From Chenopodium formosanum (taxonomy: Eukaryota; Streptophyta; Magnoliopsida; Caryophyllales; Amaranthaceae), in NCBI GenBank assembly GCA_024500155.1, contig CM044860.1:2216501-2280500 (forward strand): a stretch of 64,000 bases of DNA. Direction: 5' to 3'. Shown here piece after piece: positions 35,898-45,932 of this stretch (its first letter is position 1; the number at the start of each line of letters is the position of its first letter). The notes below the pieces were generated by a model. It was given only the letters and a program-made list of their open reading frames with translations, was not told the DNA's origin and made no database searches. The position numbers and the translations under genes were made by a program.

Positions 35898-37210
35898 ATG
35901 CAGACAGTTATGGATTTCGACATTGAAGAAATTTTATCGGATTCTGATGAGGAAGATTTTCAACAAATTTTGACAATTTATATTAACTTACAAAATAATG
36001 GGTTCCTTAAAAAGAAACCCCGTTTGCAAAGAATTTCAAAGTTAACAGGTCACCAATATGTCCTTGAATTGCTTAACGGTCATCCAATGACATGTTATGA
36101 TATGCTTCGAATGACTCCTGAGATCTTTATTAGCTTGTGTGAAGAATTGAAAAAAAGGGAAAAGTTGAAAGATTCCAAATTTATATCAATTCAAGAATAG
36201 GTTGCAATGTTTCTTCTTATTATTTCTCATAATTCGAGGCACAGACTTATAGCGGATAGATTTCAACATTCCTTAGAATCTACTCACCGCCATTTTCGAA
36301 AGGTTTTGTATGCCATTGCATCATTATCGAAGCATTGGATTGTTCCTCCGGCATTTGACGAAACACCTCCTGAAATAAAAAATAACCCAAGATACTATCC
36401 GATTTTCAAGGTAATATAATTTTTTGTCATTAATTTTTAATTTATACATATTATCTATGTATTAATTCTTAAAGTATGTAGTTTGAATTTAACGATTTAT
36501 TATAGAATTGCATAGGAGCTATTGATGGAACTCATGTATCAGCATGTGTGCCACAAGATGATCAAATTCCCTATCGTGGAAAAGAAAAAAAGCCTACGAT
36601 GAATGTAATGTGTGCTTGCTCATTTGACATGAAATTTACATTTGTGATGGCTGGATGGGAAGGTTCGGCAAATGATTCAAGAATTTTTTGGGAAACAATT
36701 ACAAATGTTGAAGGGACCAAGTTTCCGATGCCTCCTACTAGAAAGTATTATCTTGTAGACTCAGGCTATACAAATATGCCAGGATTTCTTTCACCGTATC
36801 GTGGAGAACGATATCATTTGCGTGATTATAGAGGAGCAACGAGCCCACAAAGTCCTGAGGAAATATTTAATTATACACATTCTTCATTGCGAAATGTTAT
36901 TGAAAGATGTTTTGGGGTATTAAAAGCTAGATTTCCCATTCTCAGAGATATGCCTTCATATGACTTGAAACGACAAAAATATATAATTTTGTCGTGCTGT
37001 GTTATCCACAATTTCATCAAAATGTGCAAGGACGGAGATCCTTTGTTTATACAGTATGCAGATGAAAATGTCGAACTAGAAGATGATGCAAGAAACAATA
37101 ATGGATCCGAGGACCTAGTGACTCCTTCTGTAAGTCAACAAGAACTACAAAGAATGGCTCAGTTTCGAGATCGTTTGGCAACACGATTGTGGGAAAGACA
37201 AAATTCATAA
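35898..37210 (+). pseudogene. Harbinger DDE transposase with one in-frame stop
   Basis: Exons 35898-36410 and 36506-37210 join in phase 0 (GT/AG, 95-bp intron). The frame holds 405 coding positions, one of them a TAG at 36198-36200 (codon 101). Both sides of that stop belong to the same frame and the same N-terminal helix region. The nuclease core is complete: Asp in GAIDGTH, Asp in GSANDSRIFW, Glu in RNVIERCFGVLKARF, as in HARBI1/DDE_Tnp_4. The start could instead be the Met at 35910, because ATGCAG just before it looks like a splice acceptor. The stop would remove the entire nuclease unless it is read through, so the copy is probably dead. Everything else appears intact. Confidence 0.85.
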
Positions 37211-37600
37211 TGAAAGTCTTCAACGAAAAATAAATATTACATTGCATTTGACTATTTTATTGTTACCTTTTTTTTCCGTAGTTGTTCCTTTAAATTTTGT
37301 TACAACCTTATTCGATCAATAAATTTATTATTGAAATATATGTATATATTTTTTTTTGTGAAAATAAATATGCAGCTATTAAAAAAATTTTAAAAAAATA
37401 ATAAATAATAATTATAGGTAGTATATATAAGAGTTGATTAAAGCTATAAATGATGTGGTAGTATTTTGAGAGTTGATTGTAAACTCAAAACTGAAAAATG
37501 AAAACAGTTTTTAAAAACAAAGAATCAAAAACTGAAATCAGTTTTCAGTTTTGAAAAAACAAAAAACTGAAAATTGAAAACGATGCCAAACGAACCCTTA

Positions 37601-38546
37601 GTTATTAGTTTTGTTTTTTGTGTTTTTCTTGGGAGAAAATACTATTTCCATTTCAAATTACTTACCCTAAATTTTCTATCTAAGCATTCTAAATTTCTGT
37701 CTTTATATTTCCTAAAAATTGATATAGGACTAGGTAAATTGAGATGAACAGAGTAATTGAATATTAATCAATAGTCATATAAACATTTACTTATAATGCA
37801 CAATAAAATTGTTTTGTAATAGTACAAAATAAAATGTACTTCGGACCTGTTCACTTCAGCTTAATTTCAGTTAAGTTCAGTTTAGTTCAGTTCAGCTCAA
37901 ATCAGTTCAGTTCAGCTCCTAATTTCCTTCTCTCATAAAATATTTATTTAAGCTCTATTTAGTTCAGTTCAGCTCGGTTCAGTAAATGTAAACAGGCCCT
38001 TCATACAATAGAATTTATTTTTAAATAATTCAGTACAAAGTATATTTTTATAATATTAATTTTTAAAATTTTTAATTTTCACTCACGGATTATAATAATA
38101 ATTATTATACAAAAGTATAGGGTGATGATTAAAGCAAATATTTCTAGAGTATTCCATATAGTTATTGCTTCAAATATATCCACCACTTTTTTTCTTCTGG
38201 GTAGAAACTTCAATGGTGTATAGACAAAACTAATTAATTAAACAATTAACTAATTAATTGCAATATTGACATCTTAACCACAAACATTGCACACACGTAG
38301 CCAAACACTTCACGAAAATGATTTATTTGAAGCCTTGAAGATTGACAACTTAGCTTCAAGAAAGTGACCCTTTCTTATTTTTTGTCCTTTGTTGTATACA
38401 TACCAAAAAAAAAAAAAAAAAAAAAAAGAATTTTTTGCCTTTTGGAAATTGTTTAAAAAAACTTTATTTCCTAGAATCTTATCTCGAACAATTGAACAAA
38501 TACAAAAGGAAAATAGAAAATCTTTGAACCACCAAAGCTAACAAAA
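37601..38546. other. Spacer between the Harbinger element and the delta-like gene
   Basis: AT-rich, with a TTCAGTTCAG MITE (37843-38000) and an A tract at about 38404-38427 just upstream of the next gene. No coding signal. Confidence 0.5.
37843..38000. mobile_element. TTCAGTTCAG-rich MITE
   Basis: Starts GGACCTGTTCACTTCAGC and ends GTAAACAGGCCCT, an inverted RGG-CCTGTT pair. The interior is TTCAGTTCAGCTC repeats, as in 3993-4145. Confidence 0.55.
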
Positions 38547-39185
38547 ATGGATACCTTTTCAAGCTCCATTTCAACAAACTTGCAAGTCCCTAAACCATTC
38601 AATCCCCACCACCACCTCAAACCCACTCATATTTCACCCCACCACCACCACAACCACAACCACCACCCATCCTCCGCCGCAAAAACCACCGCCACGTCAT
38701 CAATCTCCTCCCTCCCACAAAAAGACAACTTTACCCCTCTCTTCTCCTCCTATTCCCAAAAAAAGACCCCCTCTCCTTTTTCATCCGCAAGACTATCACC
38801 CCCACGCGCGTCAATCCACCGCCGAGCAGCAAGTGGATACGCCGCAGCGCTTTTGGAGATATCCCAAAGAAACGGCACCGTTTTGAAGGTTGAGAAGGAC
38901 GTGAGGAGGCTGTTAAGACTCGTGTTTCGAAACAGCGATGTGAAAGTGAATATGTTTATGAAGGATGAGTGGGTGGAGGAGAAAGAAAAGGGGGAAGTTG
39001 TTATGGAGTTGATGGAGAAGGCTAAGTTTGAAGGGCATTTGGTTGGGTTAGTTAAGATGTTGGTTAAAAAAGGACAAAGTGTTGAGTTGGTTAAACAAGT
39101 TCTTGATGAGTTTTTGAGGGTTTTTCATCAACTAACCACTACTTCTGGTGTTATTTCTCATGCTCCAACTTCTAGGATGTCTTAG
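38547..39185 (+). CDS. Plastid protein with only the N-terminal domain of ATP synthase delta/OSCP
   Basis: 212 residues, single exon, ATG at 38547 in AAAAATGG context. Residues 1-90 are rich in His, Pro and Ser, like a chloroplast transit peptide with an unusual His run (residues 32-40). From about residue 92 the sequence resembles the six-helix N-domain of the delta subunit: SGYAAALLEISQRNGT, EKDVRRLL, then SVELVKQVLDEFLRVFHQLT, corresponding to the end of that domain in true delta. The protein stops about 15 residues later, so the whole C-terminal half of delta, which contacts the stator b subunits, is missing. True chloroplast delta is about 250 residues. It could be a delta paralogue with another role or a decayed copy; the open, biased coding frame favours a real gene. 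Identification rests on visual similarity. Confidence 0.65.
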   Translation: MDTFSSSISTNLQVPKPFNPHHHLKPTHISPHHHHNHNHHPSSAAKTTATSSISSLPQKDNFTPLFSSYSQKKTPSPFSSARLSPPRASIHRRAASGYAAALLEISQRNGTVLKVEKDVRRLLRLVFRNSDVKVNMFMKDEWVEEKEKGEVVMELMEKAKFEGHLVGLVKMLVKKGQSVELVKQVLDEFLRVFHQLTTTSGVISHAPTSRMS

Positions 39186-39868
39186 ATTATGTAATACTAG
39201 TTGTTATTAATATTATTATTATTAAGGAAATTATAATTAAACTTCTTGTTTATTTCATCATGCTTTGGTTTGATTAATAAGCAATGTTTGAGTTTGATTT
39301 GTTTACAAGAGGAGTGATTTCTTGTATAATATAAGTACTTAGCTTGGTATCTGTATGTATTGATGTTTATTTTGAAGAAGTTGGGACTTTGTGTTGTAAT
39401 ATTGAATAATGGACAACATTATTTCTGGTTGTCACAACTCACACCTTATGTGGTGCAGTGGTGCTTGTTAGTGTCATGAGTGATATTTTTAGTTTGTTTT
39501 GACTCTTGTGAGTCTTGACTTATTTGTAAGCGTTGTTGATAGTTAATTATAAAACTATTAATGGTTATATATTTACATGTTAACACTCAAACTCATTTAT
39601 AGTGTGTGTTTGTGTGGTACACGTCTAACACATGTAGGATACACCCAGAAAATTAACGTATTTACAAGTATTATAGCACGTAAGATTGTTTATGAAGTAT
39701 GATAGGAGTTGTTGAGGTAGTGGAATAGTAATATTATTTCTGTCCCCATATTCTTATGGTTTAAGGTCATTAAGGATCAAAATCGCTCATAGAAAGGATT
39801 CTCCTTATTTCCCTTTCAAGTGGATTAAGTACATGAGGTGATTAGGAGAAGTCATGAAACTTATAATT
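39186..39868. other. Spacer before Copia element 2
   Basis: Probable 3' UTR of the delta-like gene, then AT-rich DNA up to the element's target duplication. No gene seen. Confidence 0.5.
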
Positions 39869-39873
39869 GAAAG

Positions 39874-40195
39874 TGTTATTTTTGATTATCAGCAGAAATT
39901 AAGCTCAGGAAAAACATAGGAAAAACGAGAGAAAAACTATCAGCTAAATAGAAAGGGGGTTTTTGATTAATGAGAGAAAGTATTTTTTGTGTGTAATGAA
40001 TACATAAAAATGAGGTCATAACCTCTATATATACTGGAAACAAATTAATCTAGAAACTGCTATCATAACAGAATCATAACAGAATTCTGTTATGACTTTG
40101 TAACAAACTTTCTGACGTGGAGAAATAAGCTGAGCTGGAGCAGAAAACTTCTGGAACTTTCTGAGATCAGCCAAGGCAGCACATATAGTTCAACA
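39874..40195 (-). repeat. 3' LTR of Copia element 2
   Basis: 322 bp with TG...CA ends. It differs from the 5' LTR at six positions by my count. Confidence 0.9.
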
Positions 40196-40202
40196 CCCCC
40201 CC

Positions 40203-43200
40203 TCAAGTTGGAGGTGGATGAGATGTAAGATCAAACAGCCCCAACTTGGAAAGAAGTTCCTGAGACTGAGCAGCAGGAAGGACCTTAGTAAAGACATCAG
40301 CCAATTGAGACTGAGTAGGCAAATAAGTTAATTGCAGTAGGCCTTCCAACACTTTCTCCTTTGTAAAATGACAATCTATTTCTATATGCTTCGTTCTGTC
40401 ATGAAAGACAGGATTCTTAGCAATATAGAGAGCTGATTGATTGTCACAGTGAAGAGTGATAGGTTTCAGACCAGTTACACCCATTTCTTCAAGCAAATTA
40501 ACCATCCAAACCACATCAGAAGAAGCAGCAGCCATAGCCCTGTATTCTGATTCACTTGAAGATTTAGAGACAGTGCTTTGCTTCTTTGACTTCCAAGAAA
40601 TAGGAGAGTTACCAAAGAGAAAAATGTAACCAGTTATAAACCTCCTAGAGTCAGCACAAGCAGCCCAATCAGCATCAGAAAAAGCTTGTAAAGTCAAGCT
40701 ATCAGAAGCCCTTAAAAGTATACCTTGACTCTGAGTATGAGCAAGGTATCTGAGAGTGTAATGTAGAGCCTCCAAATGAGAAGTTCTAGGATGCTGTAAG
40801 AACTGACTCAAACACTGTACAGTGTAGGAAAGGTCAGGTCTAGTATTTGTAAGATAGTTGAGTTTACCAACCATAGACCTGTAAACTTCAGCATTCATAA
40901 CCAGATCACCAGAATCAGCAGACAGTTTCAGATGCAAAGGCAGAGGAGTTATAGCCTTTTTAGAGAGATCAAAGGGAGCTTCATCAAGCAACTCTCTGGT
41001 GAACTTAGATTAACTTAAAACAATCCCTTCTGGAACATAACCAACTTCTATGCCAAGGAAATAGTTCAGCACACCAAGATCCTTAATACTGAACTTGTTG
41101 TGTAAATGCTGCTTGAAATGCTCAATAGAAGAGATAGAAGTTCCTGTGATGATTATATCATCTACATAAACAGCAGCAAAAGTGATCTCTGCAGCTTCTT
41201 TCTTGATGAAAAGACTGTTATCATATTGAGACATAACAAATCCCAAAAGAATCATTTCTTGAACCAACTTGGCAAACCATTGCCTTGAAGCCTGCTTAAG
41301 TCCATACAAAGCTTTTCTCAATCTACAAACTTTGTTGTCAGGGTTGGGAACACCATCTGGAACCTTCATATAAACCTCTTCACACAAATCCCCATGCAAA
41401 AAGGCATTATTGACATCCAATTGAAAGATAGTCCAATGTTTACAAGCAGCCAAAGCAAGGAGACACCTCACAGTAGCCATTTTCACAACAGGTGAAAATG
41501 TTTCATCATAATCAATGCCATACTTCTGATTGTAACCCTTTGCAACCAATCTAGCTTTATATCTCTCAATAGTCCCATCTTTCTTCAATTTGATTTTGTA
41601 AACCCATTTGAACCCAATTGCCTTTTTATCCTTGGGTAGAGTAACCAAATCCCATGTTCCATTATCAGTCAAGGCCTTGATTTCTTTTGACATAGCCTCA
41701 ACCCAATTCTGATCAGTAACAGCTTCAGCATAAGAAATTGGTTCATGAACAGGCTGAGATTGAGAAATAAAAGCTTTATGTTCTGTAGAATAGGTTGAGT
41801 AGGAAACCAAGTTACACCAATGTCCTGTAATACTAGCATTACAGACATAGTCTTTGTGCCAAAATGGTGATTTATGTGGCCTGGAAGATTGTCTGGGCAA
41901 AGAATGAGTAAAATCAAGAACAGGATTTTCAGGAATGGTGGGAACAGAACTGTCAAGAGTGATAAGAGGAGAAGAGAAAGAAGTAGAATCTGAGCTAGAA
42001 GAGGAAGAATAATCTGAGTTAAGATGTGGAGTGGAAGGGAGAGAAGAGTCTGAATTTATGTGAGGAACAGAAGATAAAGAATGATCTGAGGTAGATAAAG
42101 GTGTGGAAGGGAGGGAAGAATCATCTGAGAAATTTTGTGAGGATAAGAATTGATCCAAATGTGAGACATAATCATCATGAAAAAGATCATGAGATTGTGC
42201 TGGTAAGAAAATGTCAGAAAGAATTGGTGAAGAAGATTTATGAATGAAATGGAAAGGGAAATATTTTTCATGAAAGACAATGTTTCTAGAAATGATAACT
42301 TTGTTGCTGTCTAATAACAACACTTTATAGCCCTTCTGAGAAACTGAGTAACCTAGAAACACTCCAGCTGTAGCTCTAGGATCAAACTTACTCCTATGCA
42401 CCTTACAAGTGCTGACATAACATAAGCATCCAAAAACTCTCAAGTGTTGTAAGCTGACAGATTTCTGAAAAACCCTTTCAAAAGGAATATCATTCTGAAT
42501 AGCAGACAAGGGCATTCTATTGATAAGGTAGGCTGCACAAATAATGCTGTCACCCCAATATTTTGCAGGCAACTGTGACTGAAACATTAAAGCCCTTGCA
42601 GTCTCCAAAAGGTGCTTATGTTTTCTCTCCACAACTCCATTTTGCTGTGGAGTGTCACTACAACTAGTGTAGTGAAAAATTCCCTTAGAAACAAGTAATT
42701 TCTTCATATCCCCTTCTATTAACTCTCTAGCATTTTCAGATCTAACTGACTTAATTTTTGTGAGAAACTGAGTTTCAACATAAGTACAAAAATCAGAGAA
42801 AATTTGGACAGTTTCTGTCTTCAATTTAAGTAAATGCACCCAAGTAAATCAACTGTAATCATCAACAATGGTGAGAAATTGATTACAACCACTATGAGAC
42901 TTAATGCCATAAGGGCCCCATACATCAATATGTATCAACTCAAAAGGAGCAGAACTCTTAATAGAACTACTCGGAAAAGGTAACCTAGATTGCTTTGCAG
43001 CAGGGCAGATCTGACAAATAGTGTTATTCAAACACTTATTATAGCTAAACTCAGGCTTAACAAGCTTCATTTGACTAAAAGACATATGTCCTAGCCTTAA
43101 ATGCCATAATTTTGCATCATCAACAGCAGTAAGACACTTAGATGAAGACTCCAATTTTGAATTATCAGCAATGTTGTATAAACCACTCTTCAAACTACCA

Positions 43201-44702
43201 AGAAGCATTGAAGTCTCTGTCTGAGTAAGACCCTGGATGAAACATTCATCATGAGTAAAGTACACTCTGCAGTTCATATCCTTGCACAACTTATGGATTG
43301 AAATCAAATTAAATTTGAACTCAGGAACATGCAACACATTCCTAAGGGTAATTTGATTATTCAATCTGACAGAACCTATATGCTTCACAACAACTTTTCT
43401 GCCATCAGGGACTGTAATAGTGCAATTAGGATTGTTAACTAACTTGTAATCCTCAAACCAACTCAAATCAGAACAGATATGATCTGTTGCTCCACTGTCT
43501 AAAAGCCAATTAGCATTAGAACAAGAAATGAGACAGATGTTACCTGTCATCATAGCAGCATGATTGGGATTTTCAGTCTTCTGATTGTCTTTGTTTCTAG
43601 CAACAGTGTCCAAGAAGCATCTATATTCTTCAGCAGATAGAGAGTCAAAAGCAATTCTGTCAGTATCCTGTGAATTATCATCCATGTCACTTGCACCAAC
43701 AGCAGTAATTTTTCTGTCCTTGAATCCAGAAAAACCAGGTGGATACCCATGAATTTCAAAGCATCTATCAATGCTATGTCCAGGAATCTTGCAATGTGTA
43801 CAATAGAACCTGGAACCAGGTTTCTCAAACCTCTTGTTCCCAGAATAATTCTGCTGCCTAAAATTATTACCAGAATAAGACTGCTTGTTCATAGAAGAAT
43901 TGTTACTATAAGAATTGCTAGGCTGTCTGTAATTCTTGTTGTTCTGATCATTGAACCTGCGCCTGTCTATTGCAAAAGCCATAGATTCAGAGTGAGAATT
44001 CAGCTGTGTAACCTCCTTATGCCTCTCTTCTTGAGCAAAAATCCTGTATGCCTCTGAGACCTTAGGTAAGGGAGACATCATAAGAACATTTCCCCTAATA
44101 GTAGAGAATTGTTCAGTCAACTTCATCATGAACTGAAGTAGATTTTTCTCTTGCTCACGTTGAAAAATCTTCTGAGTCAGATTACAAGTGCACTTGTTGC
44201 AAGTACAATGTGGTATAGGATGAGCATCACTGATCCTATCCCATAGAGTTTTAATCTCAGTGTAAAACTCAAAAACAGACTGAGATCCTTGTGAAATATC
44301 AGCTAATTTCTGCTCTAGAGAGTAAACTTGTGCCATAGAAGCAAAACCAAAACGATCATCCAAATCCTTCCAAACATCAGCAGCAGATTTGAAAAACAAT
44401 ACACTCTTAGCAATTACAGGATCTAGATTAACCAGAATCCAAGATAAGACCATATCATTACACCTTTCCCAGGCAACAAGCTGTGTTGAATCAGAACTAT
44501 CAGGTCTAGGAATTGATCCAGTAATAAAACCTAGCTTATTTTTTGCAGATAAATTGATCATCATTGATCTCTTCCAATCATGATAATTTTCTCCTTTAAA
44601 CTTGAAGGAAACTAACTGTGCAGAGTTAGCATCAGAAGGATGAATGTAAAAGATGCTTGAAGGATCTTGATTCAGAGGTAAAACTACATTGTTTCCAGCC
44701 AT
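40203..44702 (-). pseudogene. Copia gag-pol polyprotein with two nonsense codons
   Basis: One frame of 1500 codons from the ATG at 44702 to a stop at 40203-40205. Order: gag (SFKFKGENYHDWKRSM, then a CCHC knuckle CTHCKIPGHSIDRC), protease WLLDSGATDH, pre-integrase WHLRLGH, integrase, RT with YVDDIIIT, RNase H with DADWAAC and CDNQSAL. It is broken by TGA at 42849-42851 (codon 618, in the integrase just after VDDYS) and TAA at 41010-41012 (codon 1231, just after the RT). No frameshift is visible. Both stops are one C-to-T step from the codons that conserved relatives have there. The gag and protease part upstream of the first stop is still open. Confidence 0.9.
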
Positions 44703-44980
44703 TTCGAACGAATAGAAGAAGAAAAATGCACAAATCAACAGGATCAGGAAGCAAAAACTCAAGAACAAATTGAGAAATCCAGAAATCAGCTAAACAAGAT
44801 CATATATCATCAGATCTTCAAACAAATATCTCCAGAATCAAACAAGAATCAAACAAACATCTCCAGAATCAGAAAAACAATCAAAATGATCGAGAATTAG
44901 ATCAGAAAACACCTGAGCAATGCAGCAGATTCAATCAGGAACAATCAAGCTGTTGATCGAACGAAAAACTTCTTCTGCAA

Positions 44981-44992
44981 GCTCTGATACCA
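44981..44992 (-). other. Primer-binding site of Copia element 2
   Basis: TGGTATCAGAGC immediately inside the 5' LTR, the standard complement of the initiator tRNA-Met 3' end. Confidence 0.88.
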
Positions 44993-45314
44993 TGTTATTT
45001 TTGATTATCAGCAGAAATTAAGCTCAGGAAAAACACAGGAAAAACGAGAGAAAAACTATCAGCTAAATAGAAAGGGGGTTTTTAATTAATGAGAGAAAGT
45101 ATTTTTTGTGTGTAATGAATACATAAAAATGAGGTCATAACCTCTATATATACTGGAAACAAATTAATCTAGAAACTGCTGTCATAACAGAATCATAACA
45201 GAATTCTGTTATGACTTTGTAACAAACTTTCTGACGTGGAGAAATAAGCTGAGCTGGAGCAGAAAACTTCTGAAACTTTATGAGATCAGCCAAGGCAACA
45301 CATATAGTTCAACA
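44993..45314 (-). repeat. 5' LTR of Copia element 2
   Basis: 322 bp, directly followed by the target copy GAAAG at 45315-45319. Confidence 0.9.
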
Positions 45315-45319
45315 GAAAG

Positions 45320-45798
45320 CGTGCATTAGTTTTAGTGGTGTTCCAATGTTCAATGTTCATTTTCTAAATTAACCATCAATCAGTCTTTGGATTCAATTAG
45401 GGTTTAAGTCTCTTTTTTTTTTTTTTTTTTTTGGCTAATTATAGGACTTGTATATAAACATAGGAGATAAAAACACATGACAAATTCACAAGTCAAGTAA
45501 TCTAAATGGTTTAAAGTTGGACATGAGTCAGCTATATAACTCTATTAATGAAATATATCAAGCAATTTTGACTTTGGTTTAACAAAAATAATTTACTTTT
45601 TTTTTTTTTTTTTTTTGACAGTCGGGAAATAATTTACTTTGTCAATCAATCTTTTCTTTTTTATTTTATAATTACTTAATTAGATTTGAGTTATCATTCT
45701 AATTATAAGGGTTATGAAGTACATTCCGTCATTATTTTATTGTTTAAACTGACATTCTAAAAATAATTACTGTATCAAACACGGAGTACAAAAGAGTC
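45320..45798. other. Spacer and presumed promoter of the PPR gene
   Basis: AT-rich with two T tracts (about 45412-45432 and 45598-45617). Nothing else recognisable before the duplicated leader at 45799. Confidence 0.45.
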
Positions 45799-45932
45799 AT
45801 GCCAGAAATCACAGCTTTGCTATGAATCAAAACAAAACACACTCAAGTAAGCTTCCCTGCAATTGGCTGCCGATGGTGGTACTCCGTATAAGTTAAAGAT
45901 ATGCCAGAAATCACAGCTTTGTTATGAATCAA
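45799..45932 (+). promoter_or_regulatory. Duplicated leader with a uORF overlapping the PPR start
   Basis: About 32 bp beginning ATGCCAGAAATCACAGCTTT occurs at 45799-45831 and again at 45901-45932 with one difference in the core. In both copies it forms an eight-codon uORF (ATG ... TTATGA or CTATGA). In the second copy (45901-45927) its TGA overlaps the PPR start as ATGA. That overlap is a classic layout for reinitiation or start-site competition, so the uORF could lower translation of the PPR protein. Confidence 0.5.

Larger units (their letters stand above)
32912..37597 (+). mobile_element. PIF/Harbinger DNA transposon with both genes
   Basis: 4686 bp between the terminal repeats GGGTATGTTTGGCATCATTG and (reverse complement of the right end) GGGTTCGTTTGGCATCGTTT, flanked by TTA at 32909-32911 and 37598-37600, the usual Harbinger target. 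Subterminal A- or T-rich arms with (C)AAAAAAC motifs extend the inversion. It carries the two genes this superfamily needs, both on the plus strand: a Myb/SANT DNA-binding protein (34666-35668) and a DDE_Tnp_4 nuclease (35898-37210, one nonsense codon). The first 1.7 kb before the Myb gene holds a pyrimidine-rich leader, a probable 5' UTR splice site near 33181 and one exon-like stretch (33431-33556). Confidence 0.9.
39874..45314 (-). mobile_element. Ty1/Copia LTR retrotransposon, full length but disabled
   Basis: 5441 bp on the minus strand. LTRs of 322 bp at 39874-40195 and 44993-45314 start TGTTA and end AACA. I count six substitutions between them (about 1.9%), so it is older than Copia element 1. 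The target duplication GAAAG is at 39869-39873 and 45315-45319. The primer-binding site TGGTATCAGAGC (44981-44992) is perfect for initiator tRNA-Met; a C-rich plus-strand stretch at 40196-40202 is the polypurine tract. Gag-pol is a single frame with two stops. Confidence 0.93.
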
